DNA of 32,512 bases from Thiothrix nivea (GTDB taxonomy: Bacteria > Pseudomonadota > Gammaproteobacteria > Thiotrichales > Thiotrichaceae): positions 1 through 32,512 of the forward strand of contig PDRT01000022.1 in NCBI GenBank assembly GCA_002746895.1, given 5' to 3'. The notes beneath the pieces were generated by a model. It was not told the origin of the DNA. It saw nothing but the letters and a program-made list of their open reading frames with translations, and did not search any database. The first letter of the stretch is position 1. Every line of letters starts with the position of its first letter. A program made the position numbers and the translations under genes. This document shows, piece after piece, positions 16,525 through 25,759 of this stretch.

Positions 16525-16550
16525 AGCAGCCTGTTTTTACAGGCTGTTTT
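16525..16550 (+). terminator. Intrinsic terminator after clpP
   Basis: CAGCCTGT, loop TTTT and ACAGGCTG form a perfect 8-bp stem, followed by TTTTCATTTT. It lies 40 bases after the clpP stop and separates the tig-clpP unit from clpX. Confidence 0.85.
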
Positions 16551-16579
16551 CATTTTATTTACAGCTAATTCGCAGTATT

Positions 16580-16608
16580 CTTGCGTATATACGGTGATTT
16601 CCCCTGAA
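16580..16608 (+). promoter_or_regulatory. Candidate sigma32 (heat-shock) promoter for clpX
   Basis: CTTGCGT, a 14-base spacer and CCCCTGAA match the invariant parts (CTTG and CCCC) and the spacing of sigma32 promoters, about 150 bases upstream of clpX and just after the clpP terminator. The same layout occurs before lon in this window. Confidence 0.45.
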
Positions 16609-16757
16609 AACAGGTTGAAATTGTTGAAACCAGCGGCACATAGTAGAGTTAGTTATAACAGCTGACACTGTCATGATTTTGGGGTGAAAGTGGTTGTAGC
16701 TGCGGGTACAAATATTTATTACGGTCACTCAAGGATGGCCGGTCAGCAGAGGTTCTG

Positions 16758-18041
16758 ATGAGTCGAGATAAGAAGGAAGGCAAGGATAACGGAAAGTTAT
16801 TGTATTGCTCGTTTTGTGGCAAGAGCCAGCATGAAGTCCGTAAACTGATCGCCGGGCCATCCGTATTTATTTGTGATGAGTGTGTTGATCTTTGTAATGA
16901 TATTATTCAGGAAGAGATGCATGCCAGCCATGATGAAGTGGATGAAAACACCACACTTCCGACACCGCGTGAAATTAATCAGAGCCTGGATGATTATGTT
17001 ATCGGGCAAGGGTTAGCCAAGAAAGTCTTGTCCGTTGCGGTTTACAACCATTACAAACGTCTGCAACATCAGGGCAAGGATGATGTTGAGCTGGCCAAAA
17101 GCAATATCCTGCTGATCGGACCAACTGGCAGCGGCAAGACACTGCTGGCCGAGACGCTGGCACGGCTGTTGAACGTACCGTTTACCATTGCTGATGCCAC
17201 CACACTGACCGAAGCCGGTTATGTCGGTGAAGATGTGGAAAATATTATCCAGAAGTTGTTGCAGAAGTGTGACTATGACGTTGACAAAGCGCAGAACGGT
17301 ATCGTCTACATTGATGAAATCGATAAAATTTCCCGCAAATCAGACAACCCTTCCATCACCCGTGATGTGTCCGGTGAAGGTGTACAACAGGCATTGCTGA
17401 AGCTGATTGAAGGCACGATTGCGTCAGTCCCGCCACAGGGTGGACGTAAACATCCGCAGCAGGAATTTCTGCAGGTGGATACCAGGAATATTCTGTTTAT
17501 TTGTGGTGGTGCATTTGCCGGTATGGACAAGGTGATCCGTGACCGTACCGAGAAAGGCAGTATCGGCTTCGGTGCGGTCGTTAAAGTTCCGGATGATGCA
17601 CGGAGCTTTGGTGAAATCATCCGTGATATTGAAGCAGATGACCTGGTACGTTACGGCCTGATCCCCGAGTTTGTCGGTCGTTTACCCGTGGTCGCAACAC
17701 TACAGGAACTGGATGAGGATGCACTGGTCAGAATCCTCACCGAACCGAAAAATGCACTGACCAAACAGTACAGCCGCCTGTTTGATATGGAAGGTGCCGA
17801 GCTGGTATTCCGGGATGATGCCTTGCATGCAATTGCCCGCAAAGCGATGGAACGCAAGACCGGAGCACGTGGTCTGCGTACCATTATGGAAAAAATCCTG
17901 CTGGATACCATGTATGAACTGCCTTCCGATGATATGGTCTCCAAGGTGGTGGTGGATGAGTCCGTGGTTGATGGTGATGCGGCACCGTACCTGATTTATG
18001 AAAACGCGGAACAGCCCAAGACAGCTGTTGCCGCAGAATAA
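16758..18041 (+). CDS. clpX: ATP-dependent Clp protease ATP-binding subunit ClpX
   Basis: A 427-residue AAA+ unfoldase that feeds substrates to ClpP. The N-terminal zinc-binding domain has Cys17, Cys20, Cys39 and Cys42. Walker A GPTGSGKT is at 121-128. The pore loop GYVGEDVEN and Walker [11 protein letters not shown] follow, and the sensor/arginine-finger region and C-terminal subdomain are complete. AGAGG lies six to seven bases before the ATG. A 271-bp gap with a terminator and its own candidate heat-shock promoter separates it from clpP. Confidence 0.98.
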   Translation: MSRDKKEGKDNGKLLYCSFCGKSQHEVRKLIAGPSVFICDECVDLCNDIIQEEMHASHDEVDENTTLPTPREINQSLDDYVIGQGLAKKVLSVAVYNHYKRLQHQGKDDVELAKSNILLIGPTGSGKTLLAETLARLLNVPFTIADATTLTEAGYVGEDVENIIQKLLQKCDYDVDKAQNGIVYIDEIDKISRKSDNPSITRDVSGEGVQQALLKLIEGTIASVPPQGGRKHPQQEFLQVDTRNILFICGGAFAGMDKVIRDRTEKGSIGFGAVVKVPDDARSFGEIIRDIEADDLVRYGLIPEFVGRLPVVATLQELDEDALVRILTEPKNALTKQYSRLFDMEGAELVFRDDALHAIARKAMERKTGARGLRTIMEKILLDTMYELPSDDMVSKVVVDESVVDGDAAPYLIYENAEQPKTAVAAE

Positions 18042-18043
18042 AT

Positions 18044-18063
18044 AAACCGGCTGATCCGGTTTT
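18044..18063 (+). terminator. Short intrinsic terminator candidate after clpX
   Basis: AAACCGG, a five-base loop and CCGGTTTT form a 7-bp stem with a short T end, two bases after the clpX stop. It is weaker than the other terminators here and may allow readthrough to lon. Confidence 0.5.
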
Positions 18064-18107
18064 GTACTGATCAATAATGCTGTCGGTTCTCTTACCGGCA
18101 GTATTTC

Positions 18108-18145
18108 CTTGCCGTTATGATGTACATACCCCGGCACTTTATAAT
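18108..18145 (+). promoter_or_regulatory. Overlapping sigma32-like and sigma70-like promoter elements for lon
   Basis: CTTGCCG, a 14-base spacer and CCCCGGCA form a sigma32-like arrangement ending 59 bases before lon. A perfect TATAAT -10 lies just downstream at 18140-18145 without a good -35. The pairing fits basal plus heat-induced expression, as known for lon in Escherichia coli. Confidence 0.5.
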
Positions 18146-18194
18146 AGTGTGCCAGTGCGTGGTTTGCTGCTGATATGGCTGAAGAGGTAATTTT

Positions 18195-20642
18195 ATGTCT
18201 GATTCTGAGAATTTCCCTGAAATCCCGGCAGAACTGGTGGTTCCGGTTCTGCCGTTACGCGATGTGGTGGTCTACCCGCATATGGTCATCCCGCTATTCG
18301 TCGGACGACATAAGTCGATTCAGGCACTGGATGCGGCAATGGAAGCTGACAAACGGGTACTGCTGGTCGCACAACGCAGTGCTGATGTTGATGACCCCGG
18401 GCTGGATGATGTGCATACGGCAGGTACGCTGGCGACGATTCTCCAGTTACTGAAACTACCGGATGGCACGTTGAAAGTACTGGTTGAAGGCCTTGATCGG
18501 GCGGAAATGGTGGCTGTCGATGAAGAAAGCCCGTATTTTGCTGCCAGGGTTGAGATCAGGCCATCACAGCTGAATCTGGATGAGCGCAAGTCTGAAGTCC
18601 TCGGGCGTTCACTGATTAATCTGTTTGAACAGTACGTCAAACTGAACAAGAAAGTCCCTCCCGAAATTCTGTCATCACTCAACAGTATTGAAGACCCGGT
18701 GCGTCTGGGCGATACCATCGCTGCGCATTTGGGGCTGAAAATTGCTGAAAAGCAAAGCATTCTCGAAATGCTGGATGTGAATGAACGCATTCAGCATTTA
18801 ATGGAGCTGATTGAAAATGAGCTGGACCTGTTGCAGGTCGAGAAAAAGATTCGTGGCCGTGTCAAGCAACAGATGGAACGCAGTCAGCGCGAGTATTACC
18901 TGAACGAGCAGATCAAGGCGATTCAGAAAGAACTGGGGGACATGGATGAAAGCCCCGGCGAAGTGGAAGAACTGGCACGGAAAATTGATAAAGCCGGTAT
19001 GCCGAAAGAGGCGAAAGACAAGGCGAATGCCGAACTGAATAAACTGAAAATGATGTCGCCGATGTCTGCCGAGGCAACGGTGGTGCGCAATTATATCGAC
19101 TGGATGGTCGGCCTGCCGTGGAAGAAGAAATCACGGGTACTGTCTGACCTGAGTGAGGCTGAAAAAATACTGAACGAAGACCATTATGGACTGGATGAGG
19201 TCAAGGAGCGCATCCTTGAGTTTCTGGCGGTGCAACAGCGGGTGAAAAAACTGAAAGGGCCGATCCTGTGTCTGGTCGGGCCACCCGGGGTAGGCAAAAC
19301 TTCGCTGGGGCAGTCCATTGCCAGAGCAACCGGACGAAAATTCTCGCGGATGGCCCTGGGCGGTGTGCGTGATGAAGCAGAAATCCGGGGGCATCGTCGC
19401 ACCTATATTGGTTCCTTGCCGGGGAAAATTATCCAGAATCTGTCACGGGTGGGCACACGCAACCCGTTATTCCTCCTGGATGAAATCGACAAAATGGCAA
19501 CCGATTTTCGTGGTGACCCGGCCTCAGCCCTGCTGGAAGTGCTTGATCCGGAACAGAACCACACCTTTGCCGATCATTATCTGGAAGTGGATTTTGATTT
19601 ATCAGACGTGATGTTCGTAGCGACTTCCAACAGCATGCATATTCCGGGGCCATTGCTGGACCGGATGGAAGTCATTCGTATTCCGGGTTATACCGAAGAT
19701 GAAAAGCTGAATATTGCCAGAAACTACCTTATCCCGAAGCAGCTGAAAGCAAACGGGCTGAAAGAAGGTGAACTGACGATCAGTGAATCGGCGGTAATGG
19801 AAATTATTCGTCATTACACACGGGAAGCCGGTGTGCGGAATCTGGATCGTGAATTATCCAAACTGTGCCGTAAGGCCGTGAAACAACACCTGTTACAAAA
19901 GAAAGAACGCTCGTTAGTGACACCGAAGAATATTGAAAAGTATCTGGGTGTGCAGCGTTTTGATTTTGGCCGCGCTGATCAGGCGAATCAGGTGGGTCAG
20001 GTAACCGGTCTGGCCTGGACAGCAGTGGGCGGTGATTTACTAACCATCGAAAGTGCATTGCTACCCGGCAGTGGGGCGATTAGAAGCACCGGGCGGCTGG
20101 GTGAGGTCATGAAAGAGTCTATTCATGCGGCGGAGACGGTAGTTAAAAGTCGTTCACGCACACTCGGCCTGGCAAGAAGCTTCCTGCGCAAACATAATGT
20201 GCATATCCATGTGCCGGAAGGTGCCACTCCCAAAGATGGCCCGAGTGCCGGGATTGGTATGGTGACAGCAATTGTTTCGGCGATGACTTCAATTCCGGTA
20301 CGGGCTGAGGTAGCGATGACCGGCGAGATTACCCTGCGCGGTGAAGTGTTGCCGATTGGCGGCCTGAAGGAAAAGCTGCTGGCTGCACACCGGGGTGGAG
20401 TGAAACAGGTGCTGATTCCAAAGGATAATGAGAAGGATCTCGTGGAGGTACCGGATACTGTCAAACGGGGGCTGGACATTAGAACCGTCAAGTGGATTGA
20501 TGAAGTGCTGGAACTGGCGCTGGAAAGCATGCCGGAGCCACTGGCCGATGATGACGATGATACAGATGAACAGGATGATACCAGTGCCACCGTTGCGGCT
20601 GAACAGTCTGAAAATGAGCTGGAAAGCCCACGAACGCACTAA
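18195..20642 (+). CDS. lon: ATP-dependent protease Lon
   Basis: An 815-residue bacterial LonA. The N-terminal substrate-binding domain starts with VVPVLPLRDVVVYPHM. The AAA+ module has Walker A GPPGVGKT at 362-369 and LLDEIDKM as Walker B. The C-terminal protease carries the Ser684 (DGPSAG)/Lys727 (GGLKEK) dyad, 43 residues apart as in E. coli. The acidic C-terminal tail (about 785-800, Asp-rich) is longer than in many homologues. GAAGAGG precedes the ATG. It lies between clpX and hupB in the conserved gammaproteobacterial order and degrades misfolded and regulatory proteins. Confidence 0.98.
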   Translation: MSDSENFPEIPAELVVPVLPLRDVVVYPHMVIPLFVGRHKSIQALDAAMEADKRVLLVAQRSADVDDPGLDDVHTAGTLATILQLLKLPDGTLKVLVEGLDRAEMVAVDEESPYFAARVEIRPSQLNLDERKSEVLGRSLINLFEQYVKLNKKVPPEILSSLNSIEDPVRLGDTIAAHLGLKIAEKQSILEMLDVNERIQHLMELIENELDLLQVEKKIRGRVKQQMERSQREYYLNEQIKAIQKELGDMDESPGEVEELARKIDKAGMPKEAKDKANAELNKLKMMSPMSAEATVVRNYIDWMVGLPWKKKSRVLSDLSEAEKILNEDHYGLDEVKERILEFLAVQQRVKKLKGPILCLVGPPGVGKTSLGQSIARATGRKFSRMALGGVRDEAEIRGHRRTYIGSLPGKIIQNLSRVGTRNPLFLLDEIDKMATDFRGDPASALLEVLDPEQNHTFADHYLEVDFDLSDVMFVATSNSMHIPGPLLDRMEVIRIPGYTEDEKLNIARNYLIPKQLKANGLKEGELTISESAVMEIIRHYTREAGVRNLDRELSKLCRKAVKQHLLQKKERSLVTPKNIEKYLGVQRFDFGRADQANQVGQVTGLAWTAVGGDLLTIESALLPGSGAIRSTGRLGEVMKESIHAAETVVKSRSRTLGLARSFLRKHNVHIHVPEGATPKDGPSAGIGMVTAIVSAMTSIPVRAEVAMTGEITLRGEVLPIGGLKEKLLAAHRGGVKQVLIPKDNEKDLVEVPDTVKRGLDIRTVKWIDEVLELALESMPEPLADDDDDTDEQDDTSATVAAEQSENELESPRTH

Positions 20643-20677
20643 TTTACGATAGATACGCGATGAATCTTTTTATTGGG

Positions 20678-20707
20678 TTGACACCTTTTAAAGGTCGCTG
20701 GTATAAA
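20678..20707 (+). promoter_or_regulatory. Sigma70 promoter of hupB with a palindromic spacer
   Basis: TTGACA (20678-20683), an 18-base spacer and TATAAA (20702-20707) are close to consensus. A perfect 13-base palindrome (ACCTTTTAAAGGT, 20683-20695) overlaps the -35 end and the spacer, where a repressor could block RNA polymerase. It lies 102 bases upstream of hupB. Confidence 0.8.
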
Positions 20708-20808
20708 AGATTGTGCATATTCACAGTGTGGTTTTCCTGCCACAGTGCAACAAACGTGGAGTGTTCTGGTTTCCCCTGGTTAATAACGAATTCACAAGGA
20801 ATATTTTC

Positions 20809-21081
20809 ATGAATAAAACAGAACTGATTGATGCAATGTCTGCCAAGTCCGGTCTGACCAAAGCAGATACGGATCGGGCTTATAAGGCCATGGTTGATGT
20901 AGTGTCTGAGCAACTGGCTAAAGGTGAACAGCTTTCATTAATTGGCTTCGGCACTTTCCTGGTTCGTGAGCGTCAGGCACGCACCGGGCGCAATCCCCGC
21001 AACGGTGATCCGATCAAGATTGCAGCAGCAAAAATTCCTGCATTTAAGGCTGGTAAAGCACTAAAAGATGCAGTAAACTAG
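20809..21081 (+). CDS. hupB: DNA-binding protein HU (beta-type)
   Basis: A 90-residue HU. The conserved start is MNKTELIDAMS, the middle is GFGTFLVRERQARTGRNP, which forms the DNA-bending arm, and the end reads IPAFKAGKALKDAVN. AAGGA precedes the ATG at 20809; the frame is open further upstream, but that part is leader. It compacts and bends DNA as a dimer. Its mRNA has no terminator before tRNA-Val, 16 bases downstream. Confidence 0.97.
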   Translation: MNKTELIDAMSAKSGLTKADTDRAYKAMVDVVSEQLAKGEQLSLIGFGTFLVRERQARTGRNPRNGDPIKIAAAKIPAFKAGKALKDAVN

Positions 21082-21097
21082 CCGCCTTTCCAATGAT

Positions 21098-21173
21098 GGG
21101 TGATTAGCTCAGTTGGTAGAGCGTCGCCCTTACAAGGCGAATGTCGGGGGTTCAAGTCCCTCATCACCCACCA
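21098..21173 (+). tRNA. tRNA-Val (anticodon TAC), copy 1
   Basis: A 76-nt cloverleaf: acceptor GGGTGAT/ATCACCC, anticodon loop CTTACAA in a TCGCC/GGCGA stem, D loop AGTTGGTA with the invariant G18-G19, encoded CCA. It probably shares the hupB transcript. Confidence 0.97.
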
Positions 21174-21200
21174 CAGTTATTGGAAAAACTTGTATTTGCT

Positions 21201-21277
21201 GGAGCGGTAGTTCAGTTGGTTAGAATACCGGCCTGTCACGCCGGGGGTCGCGGGTTCGAGTCCCGTCCGCTCCGCCA
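21201..21277 (+). tRNA. tRNA-Asp (anticodon GTC), copy 1
   Basis: A 77-nt cloverleaf: acceptor GGAGCGG/CCGCTCC, anticodon loop CTGTCAC, encoded CCA. It is identical to copy 2 at 21338 and is followed by an intrinsic terminator. Confidence 0.97.
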
Positions 21278-21287
21278 ATCGATTTTT

Positions 21288-21316
21288 AAAGGGTGCTGTT
21301 CTCAGCATCCTTTTTT
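21288..21316 (+). terminator. Strong intrinsic terminator inside the tRNA block
   Basis: AAAGGGTGCTG, loop TTCT and CAGCATCCTTT form an 11-bp stem with one G-T pair, ending in six T residues. It closes the hupB-tRNA-Val-tRNA-Asp unit and lies only 21 bases before the second tRNA-Asp. Confidence 0.88.
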
Positions 21317-21337
21317 AATGTGACATTACAATTCAGT

Positions 21338-21414
21338 GGAGCGGTAGTTCAGTTGGTTAGAATACCGGCCTGTCACGCCGGGGGTCGCGGGTTCGAGTCC
21401 CGTCCGCTCCGCCA
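21338..21414 (+). tRNA. tRNA-Asp (anticodon GTC), copy 2
   Basis: Identical over all 77 nt to copy 1. The 21 bases between the terminator and this gene leave no room for a normal promoter, so expression may depend on terminator readthrough. Confidence 0.95.
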
Positions 21415-21466
21415 TCTCAAAATACACGCTGTCCGGAATGTACACCGTGCTGAGTACTCTAATGAT

Positions 21467-21542
21467 GGGTGATTAGCTCAGTTGTTAGAGCGTCGCCCTT
21501 ACAAGGCGAATGTCGGGGGTTCAAGTCCCTCATCACCCACCA
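21467..21542 (+). tRNA. tRNA-Val (anticodon TAC), copy 2, with altered D loop
   Basis: Identical to copy 1 except for one base: the D loop reads AGTTGTTA instead of AGTTGGTA, turning invariant G19 into U. G19 normally pairs with C56 of the T loop to hold the L-shape, so this copy may fold or age poorly. All stems and the encoded CCA are intact. Confidence 0.85.
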
Positions 21543-21697
21543 TCATTATGGTATTTTTTACGCACTCTTTCAGAATATTCGCATTAGCAGGACTGTATGC
21601 TGTTTACGCCTGATATTCGCAGTATTTCTTCCCCTGTCAGGCGGCTTTTTGTATGATGCACCCTGACGATTTTTTATAAATAATACGCAGAAAAAAT

Positions 21698-23575
21698 ATG
21701 TTACAAGCAATTCATGATAAGGCCAAGGGCTGGATTGCCTACGCCATTGTTGGTTTCATCAGTATCCCGTTCGCACTATGGGGTATTAATTCCTATTTCG
21801 AAGGAGGCGGAAACCGTTCGGCGGCAATCGTGAACGGTGAGGACATTCCTGCCCGTGAAGTCCAGAACCGGCTGTTACAAGTGCGTCAACAATTCGGACG
21901 TATGGCTGCAAGTCTCGGTGACGACCAGTTGAAACAAATGGCACTGGAAGGGATTATCAATCAGACCCTGTTGCGCCAGAAGGCCGAGGAAGCGGGTTAC
22001 CGGGCCGGTAATACGGAAGTTGCGACGAACATTGCCCAGTCATTCCAGACCGACGGTCAATTTGACCCCGAACAATATCAACGTTTTTTGCAGACACGTC
22101 GCCTTAATCAGGGGGAGTTTGAAAACCGTGTCCGTGCCGATCTGACCTTGCAACAATTCCGCCAGGCAATACTTGCCACCGCTTTCATTCCTGAAGAGCA
22201 GGCGGATTACTACCAGTCATTACGTCAGCAAAAACGTGATATTGAGCATTTTGTGCTGAAAGCCACCGATTTTGAAACACAGGCGAATATTACTGATGAA
22301 CAGATTGCACAGTATTACGAGCAGAATAAAGCGCAGTTTATGACCGAACAGAAAGTGAAGCTGGCTTATCTGGACGTTAATCAGCATGAACTGGCAGCGG
22401 CTGTTGAAGTGACGGATGAAGCACTGCAACAGTTTTATGATGAACATGCTGACCGTTATATGACGCCGGAGCTGCGTGAAGCCAATCAGATTCTGGTTGA
22501 AATTGGCGACGATGAGGCCAAAGCCCAGGAGAAAGCAAACGCTTTATACGAAGAACTTAACAGTGGCAAGAGCACTTTTACCGCGATCCGGGAGCGGATT
22601 GCCGAAGAGCAGAAAGCCGGGAAAAATACCGATATTGTAGTGACTGTAGCGGCGGAAGTGGCCAGAGGCGACTGGCCGGAATCTGATGCAACCTTGTTTG
22701 GCCTGGAAGAAAACCAGTTGTCAAAGCCGGTAAAAACGGCCGCAGGCTTTGAAATATTGCAGGTCAGCAAGATCACGGAAGCTGTACAAAAGTCATTGGA
22801 TGCAGCGAAATCGCAGATTGAAGAAGATTACCGCACAACACAGGCTGCCGAGTTGTATCTGGATAAAAAGGACAAGGTCCAGACCATTGCTTACGAACAG
22901 AATGGTGACCTGACCCCGGCGGCACAGGCTTCAGGTCTTGAAATCAAGACAACTGACTGGATAACCCGTCATAGCGGTGAGCAGATTGCCGCTAATCCGA
23001 AGGTACGTGACGCAGCGTTTTCCGAGGATGTGCTGGGTGGGAAGAATTCTGACTCACTGGCATTATCCGATACCCAGGAGGTAGTGATTCGGGTGACGGA
23101 ACAGCAAGCCGCGAAGCAGAAAACGCTGGATGAAGTGAAAGATGAAATTGTTGCCACACTGAAAACGCAGGAGGCACGCAAGCTGGCGGCACAAAAAGGG
23201 GATGAAGTGCTGAAAGCCTTGCAAACTGCCAACAACTGGTCAGCATTGGCCGAGAGCGGTGCCGGTAATGCAGAAGCCGTGGAAAAATCCGGCCTGGTTG
23301 AGCGTGTGGGCAGTAAGTTGCCACCACTGGTGGTCAGTGAGGCCTTTGCCATGACACGTCCGCAAGGTGATCAGGTAGCCAGCTGGGGCAGTACGGTGTT
23401 ACCCAATGGTGACGTCGTACTGATTGCGGTTAAAGCCGTGGAAGATGGTGCAACTGAAGCAGATGAGGCAGCCAGACAACAGTTTAATAATTCTGTCAGC
23501 AACCGTGAGCTGGATGCATCCCTGAAGTCGTTGCGTGAGCGGGCTGACATTGAACTGATGCCGGAAAATATCTGA
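21698..23575 (+). CDS. ppiD: Periplasmic folding chaperone PpiD
   Basis: A 625-residue SurA/PpiD-type protein anchored in the inner membrane by residues about 12-31 (WIAYAIVGFISIPFALWGI), with the rest in the periplasm. The N-terminal chaperone part (about 35-190) is Gln/Arg-rich and helical. A parvulin-like domain lies near 255-360 and looks degenerate, as in most PpiD proteins, which act as SecYEG-associated chaperones rather than isomerases. The length matches the family. It sits after hupB and the tRNA block in the conserved order. A CGCCTGA/TCAGGCG pair with a T run lies in the leader (21607-21650). Confidence 0.94.
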   Translation: MLQAIHDKAKGWIAYAIVGFISIPFALWGINSYFEGGGNRSAAIVNGEDIPAREVQNRLLQVRQQFGRMAASLGDDQLKQMALEGIINQTLLRQKAEEAGYRAGNTEVATNIAQSFQTDGQFDPEQYQRFLQTRRLNQGEFENRVRADLTLQQFRQAILATAFIPEEQADYYQSLRQQKRDIEHFVLKATDFETQANITDEQIAQYYEQNKAQFMTEQKVKLAYLDVNQHELAAAVEVTDEALQQFYDEHADRYMTPELREANQILVEIGDDEAKAQEKANALYEELNSGKSTFTAIRERIAEEQKAGKNTDIVVTVAAEVARGDWPESDATLFGLEENQLSKPVKTAAGFEILQVSKITEAVQKSLDAAKSQIEEDYRTTQAAELYLDKKDKVQTIAYEQNGDLTPAAQASGLEIKTTDWITRHSGEQIAANPKVRDAAFSEDVLGGKNSDSLALSDTQEVVIRVTEQQAAKQKTLDEVKDEIVATLKTQEARKLAAQKGDEVLKALQTANNWSALAESGAGNAEAVEKSGLVERVGSKLPPLVVSEAFAMTRPQGDQVASWGSTVLPNGDVVLIAVKAVEDGATEADEAARQQFNNSVSNRELDASLKSLRERADIELMPENI

Positions 23576-23611
23576 AAACAACCTGGCCCCGGAAGCTGAC
23601 GGTGACCACCC

Positions 23612-24901
23612 ATGAAGATACATTTGAAAGCACTGGGCTGTCGCCTGAATGAAGCGGAACTGGAACAATGGTCGCAGCAGTTCCGGGCAAAAGGCCATCA
23701 GATTGTGCCGTCCACCCCGGATGCAGATGTAGTAGTGCTGAATACCTGTGCAGTGACCAATGAAGCTGCCGGTAAATCAAGGCGGCTGATGAATCGGCTA
23801 TATCGTGATAATCCGGCAGCCAAACTGGTGGTTTCGGGTTGTTATGCCACACTGCAAACTGAGCAGGTGGCTGATAATCTCGGGGTTGATCTGGTGGTGC
23901 CGAATGAGCATAAGGATCAGTTACCACAGCAGGTGATGCGGGCATTTGCCTTACCGGTGATGCCGAAAATAGTGACAGAGCCGGGTGAGTCCGGGCTGTT
24001 TATCCGTGGCCGACATCGTGCTTTCATCAAGATTCAGGATGGCTGCCGTTATCGCTGTACGTTCTGTATTGTCACCGTGGCCCGTGGTGATGAGCGCAGT
24101 CGTCCCGAGTCTGAAATTATTTATGAAATCAACCAGTTATCTCAGCAGGGCATTCAGGAAATTGTCCTGACCGGCGTTCATGTCGGCGGTTATGGCAGTG
24201 ATTTGCCGCACAGCTCACTTTACTCACTGGTCAAACGTGTGCTTGCCGAAACAGATATACCGCGTATTCGCTTTGCCTCGGTGGAACCTTGGGACTTGCC
24301 GGAGGATTTTTTCGCACTGTTTGCCAATCCGCGCTTGATGCCGCACATGCACCTGCCGATTCAAAGTGGTGCAGATTCGGTTTTACGCAGAATGGCACGA
24401 CGCTGTAAGACGACTGAGTTCAGTGCGCTGGTGACACAGGCCAGAAAGGATGTGCCCGGTTTTAATGTCACCACCGATATTATTGTCGGGTTTCCGGGAG
24501 AAACGGAACAGGAATGGGCGGAAACACTGGCCTATATTGAACAAACCGGCTTCGGTCATATTCATATTTTTACCTACTCCCCCCGTGAGGGCACCAAGGC
24601 ATCCCGCTTACCTGACCCGGTTCCGGAACCTGTACGTCGCCAGCGCAGTCAAACCTTGCATCAACTGGCTGAACAGTTAAAACGGGACTGGCTCAGTGCG
24701 CAAACCGGTCAGATGGTCGATGTACTCTGGGAACGGCGTAAAGAAGAAGTTGGTCGGGTATTTTACAGTGGTTATACCCCGAATTATTGTAAAGTTCTGT
24801 TAAAAGCTGATCCTGTAACGTCGTTGGAAAACCGAATCACTCCTGTCGATCTGGTAGCACTGGATACACAGGAGCTTGTGTTGCAAGGAGAATTATTGTG
24901 A
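23612..24901 (+). CDS. mtaB: tRNA t6A37 methylthiotransferase MtaB
   Basis: A 429-residue radical-SAM methylthiotransferase that converts t6A37 of tRNA to ms2t6A37. The N-terminal UPF0004 domain supplies Cys10, Cys46 and Cys77 for the auxiliary cluster. The radical-SAM CxxxCxxC motif is Cys145, Cys149 and Cys152. A C-terminal TRAM-like region begins near 368 (MVDVLWERR). The N-terminal ALGCRLNEAE block favours MtaB over MiaB or RimO. The last codons overlap the GTG of the next gene by four bases. Confidence 0.92.
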   Translation: MKIHLKALGCRLNEAELEQWSQQFRAKGHQIVPSTPDADVVVLNTCAVTNEAAGKSRRLMNRLYRDNPAAKLVVSGCYATLQTEQVADNLGVDLVVPNEHKDQLPQQVMRAFALPVMPKIVTEPGESGLFIRGRHRAFIKIQDGCRYRCTFCIVTVARGDERSRPESEIIYEINQLSQQGIQEIVLTGVHVGGYGSDLPHSSLYSLVKRVLAETDIPRIRFASVEPWDLPEDFFALFANPRLMPHMHLPIQSGADSVLRRMARRCKTTEFSALVTQARKDVPGFNVTTDIIVGFPGETEQEWAETLAYIEQTGFGHIHIFTYSPREGTKASRLPDPVPEPVRRQRSQTLHQLAEQLKRDWLSAQTGQMVDVLWERRKEEVGRVFYSGYTPNYCKVLLKADPVTSLENRITPVDLVALDTQELVLQGELL

Positions 24902-25479
24902 GCACTGCAAGAACAAACAGACGGAAATGGACAGCCCTGGTGGTTGTACTGCTGGGTCTGGTCTTAAACAGCTGCGTATCATCAGATCAGCAACAGGTAC
25001 GTGATGCCGCCAATAACTTTTGGCAGGCGGTATTGAATGAAGACATGGAAACCGCCAGACAATATGTGACCTGGGACAGTATTGAATACCTGAAACTTCT
25101 TAATAGTGGAAAACTGGCCGTACAGCGCTTCGAAACCGGTGAACTGCAAATTACTGATGGTGTGGCCGAAGTAGCAACGGTTCTGTACAGTGGTGATAAG
25201 GCGGATATGGCAGTACCGGTACGCACCGTACTGACACACCATCAGCAAGGCTGGCAGGTGGATGTACAAAAAACACTGGGCTCAATGGTCAACGGGGCCA
25301 TGGGTACGATTGTCGACCAGCTTAACAGCTTTATGCAGAATAGCTTAAAGGGGCTTGACGAGTCACTCAGCGAGAGTATTGATCAACTGGGGGAAAACCT
25401 GGAAAATGGCTTGCAGGATCTGAAAAAAGAGTTATCCAGACCACCATCAACAAAGCCCGACGGCCAACAAGCCATCTGA
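24898..25479 (+). CDS. Lipoprotein of unknown function with an NTF2-like domain
   Basis: A 193-residue protein starting with GTG, which overlaps the mtaB stop (GTGA) and has AAGGAG upstream. A basic N-terminus, a hydrophobic stretch and the lipobox LNSC predict lipidation at Cys26. Residues 32-125 (VRDAANNFWQAVLNEDMETARQY onward) look like a DUF4878/NTF2-like alpha+beta fold. The C-terminal part (about 135-180) is amphipathic helix with repeated Leu-Asn/Glu pattern. Translational coupling to mtaB may be only positional. The function is unknown. Confidence 0.75.
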   Translation: MSTARTNRRKWTALVVVLLGLVLNSCVSSDQQQVRDAANNFWQAVLNEDMETARQYVTWDSIEYLKLLNSGKLAVQRFETGELQITDGVAEVATVLYSGDKADMAVPVRTVLTHHQQGWQVDVQKTLGSMVNGAMGTIVDQLNSFMQNSLKGLDESLSESIDQLGENLENGLQDLKKELSRPPSTKPDGQQAI

Positions 25480-25575
25480 AATCGACACTTTGCTGACATA
25501 TTAGCCTAAAACAGGCGGTTCTTTGGTCCTTTACGATTCATTTGCGGTTCAGCTTAACCGTCCGGGAACTATCTT

Positions 25576-25620
25576 TGCTAGAATAACTCTCATTGAACAC
25601 AGCATGTTATATGCTATGTT
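25576..25620 (+). promoter_or_regulatory. Extended -10 promoter and inverted repeat upstream of the repeat protein
   Basis: TGCTAGAAT (25576-25584) is an extended -10 element. Just downstream, AACACAGCAT and ATGCTATGTT (25596-25620) form a 10-bp inverted repeat with one mismatch and a five-base loop, which would be a leader hairpin or an operator over the start site. The rest of the 280-base gap shows nothing else. Confidence 0.4.
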
Positions 25621-25759
25621 ACTCAAAGTTAATGGTTTATTTCTCTGGAAGTTAAGAGTGCCATTGTGATAATTCATTAATACCTTGTTGTGGTGAGTGG
25701 AGTGGGAGCCTGTATCTGACTCCCGGTGTCTTCTGATTCTTTAAGGATGGCAGGGTGTC

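Noticed and set aside
20713..20808. N-terminal extension of HU
   Set aside because: The frame is open but lies directly after the promoter, and HU proteins begin at MNKTEL, where a ribosome site is present.
21141..21323. Plus-strand ORF over tRNA-Val and tRNA-Asp
   Set aside because: It is a translation of tRNA sequence (AGGRGFESRPL-type artefact), not a gene.
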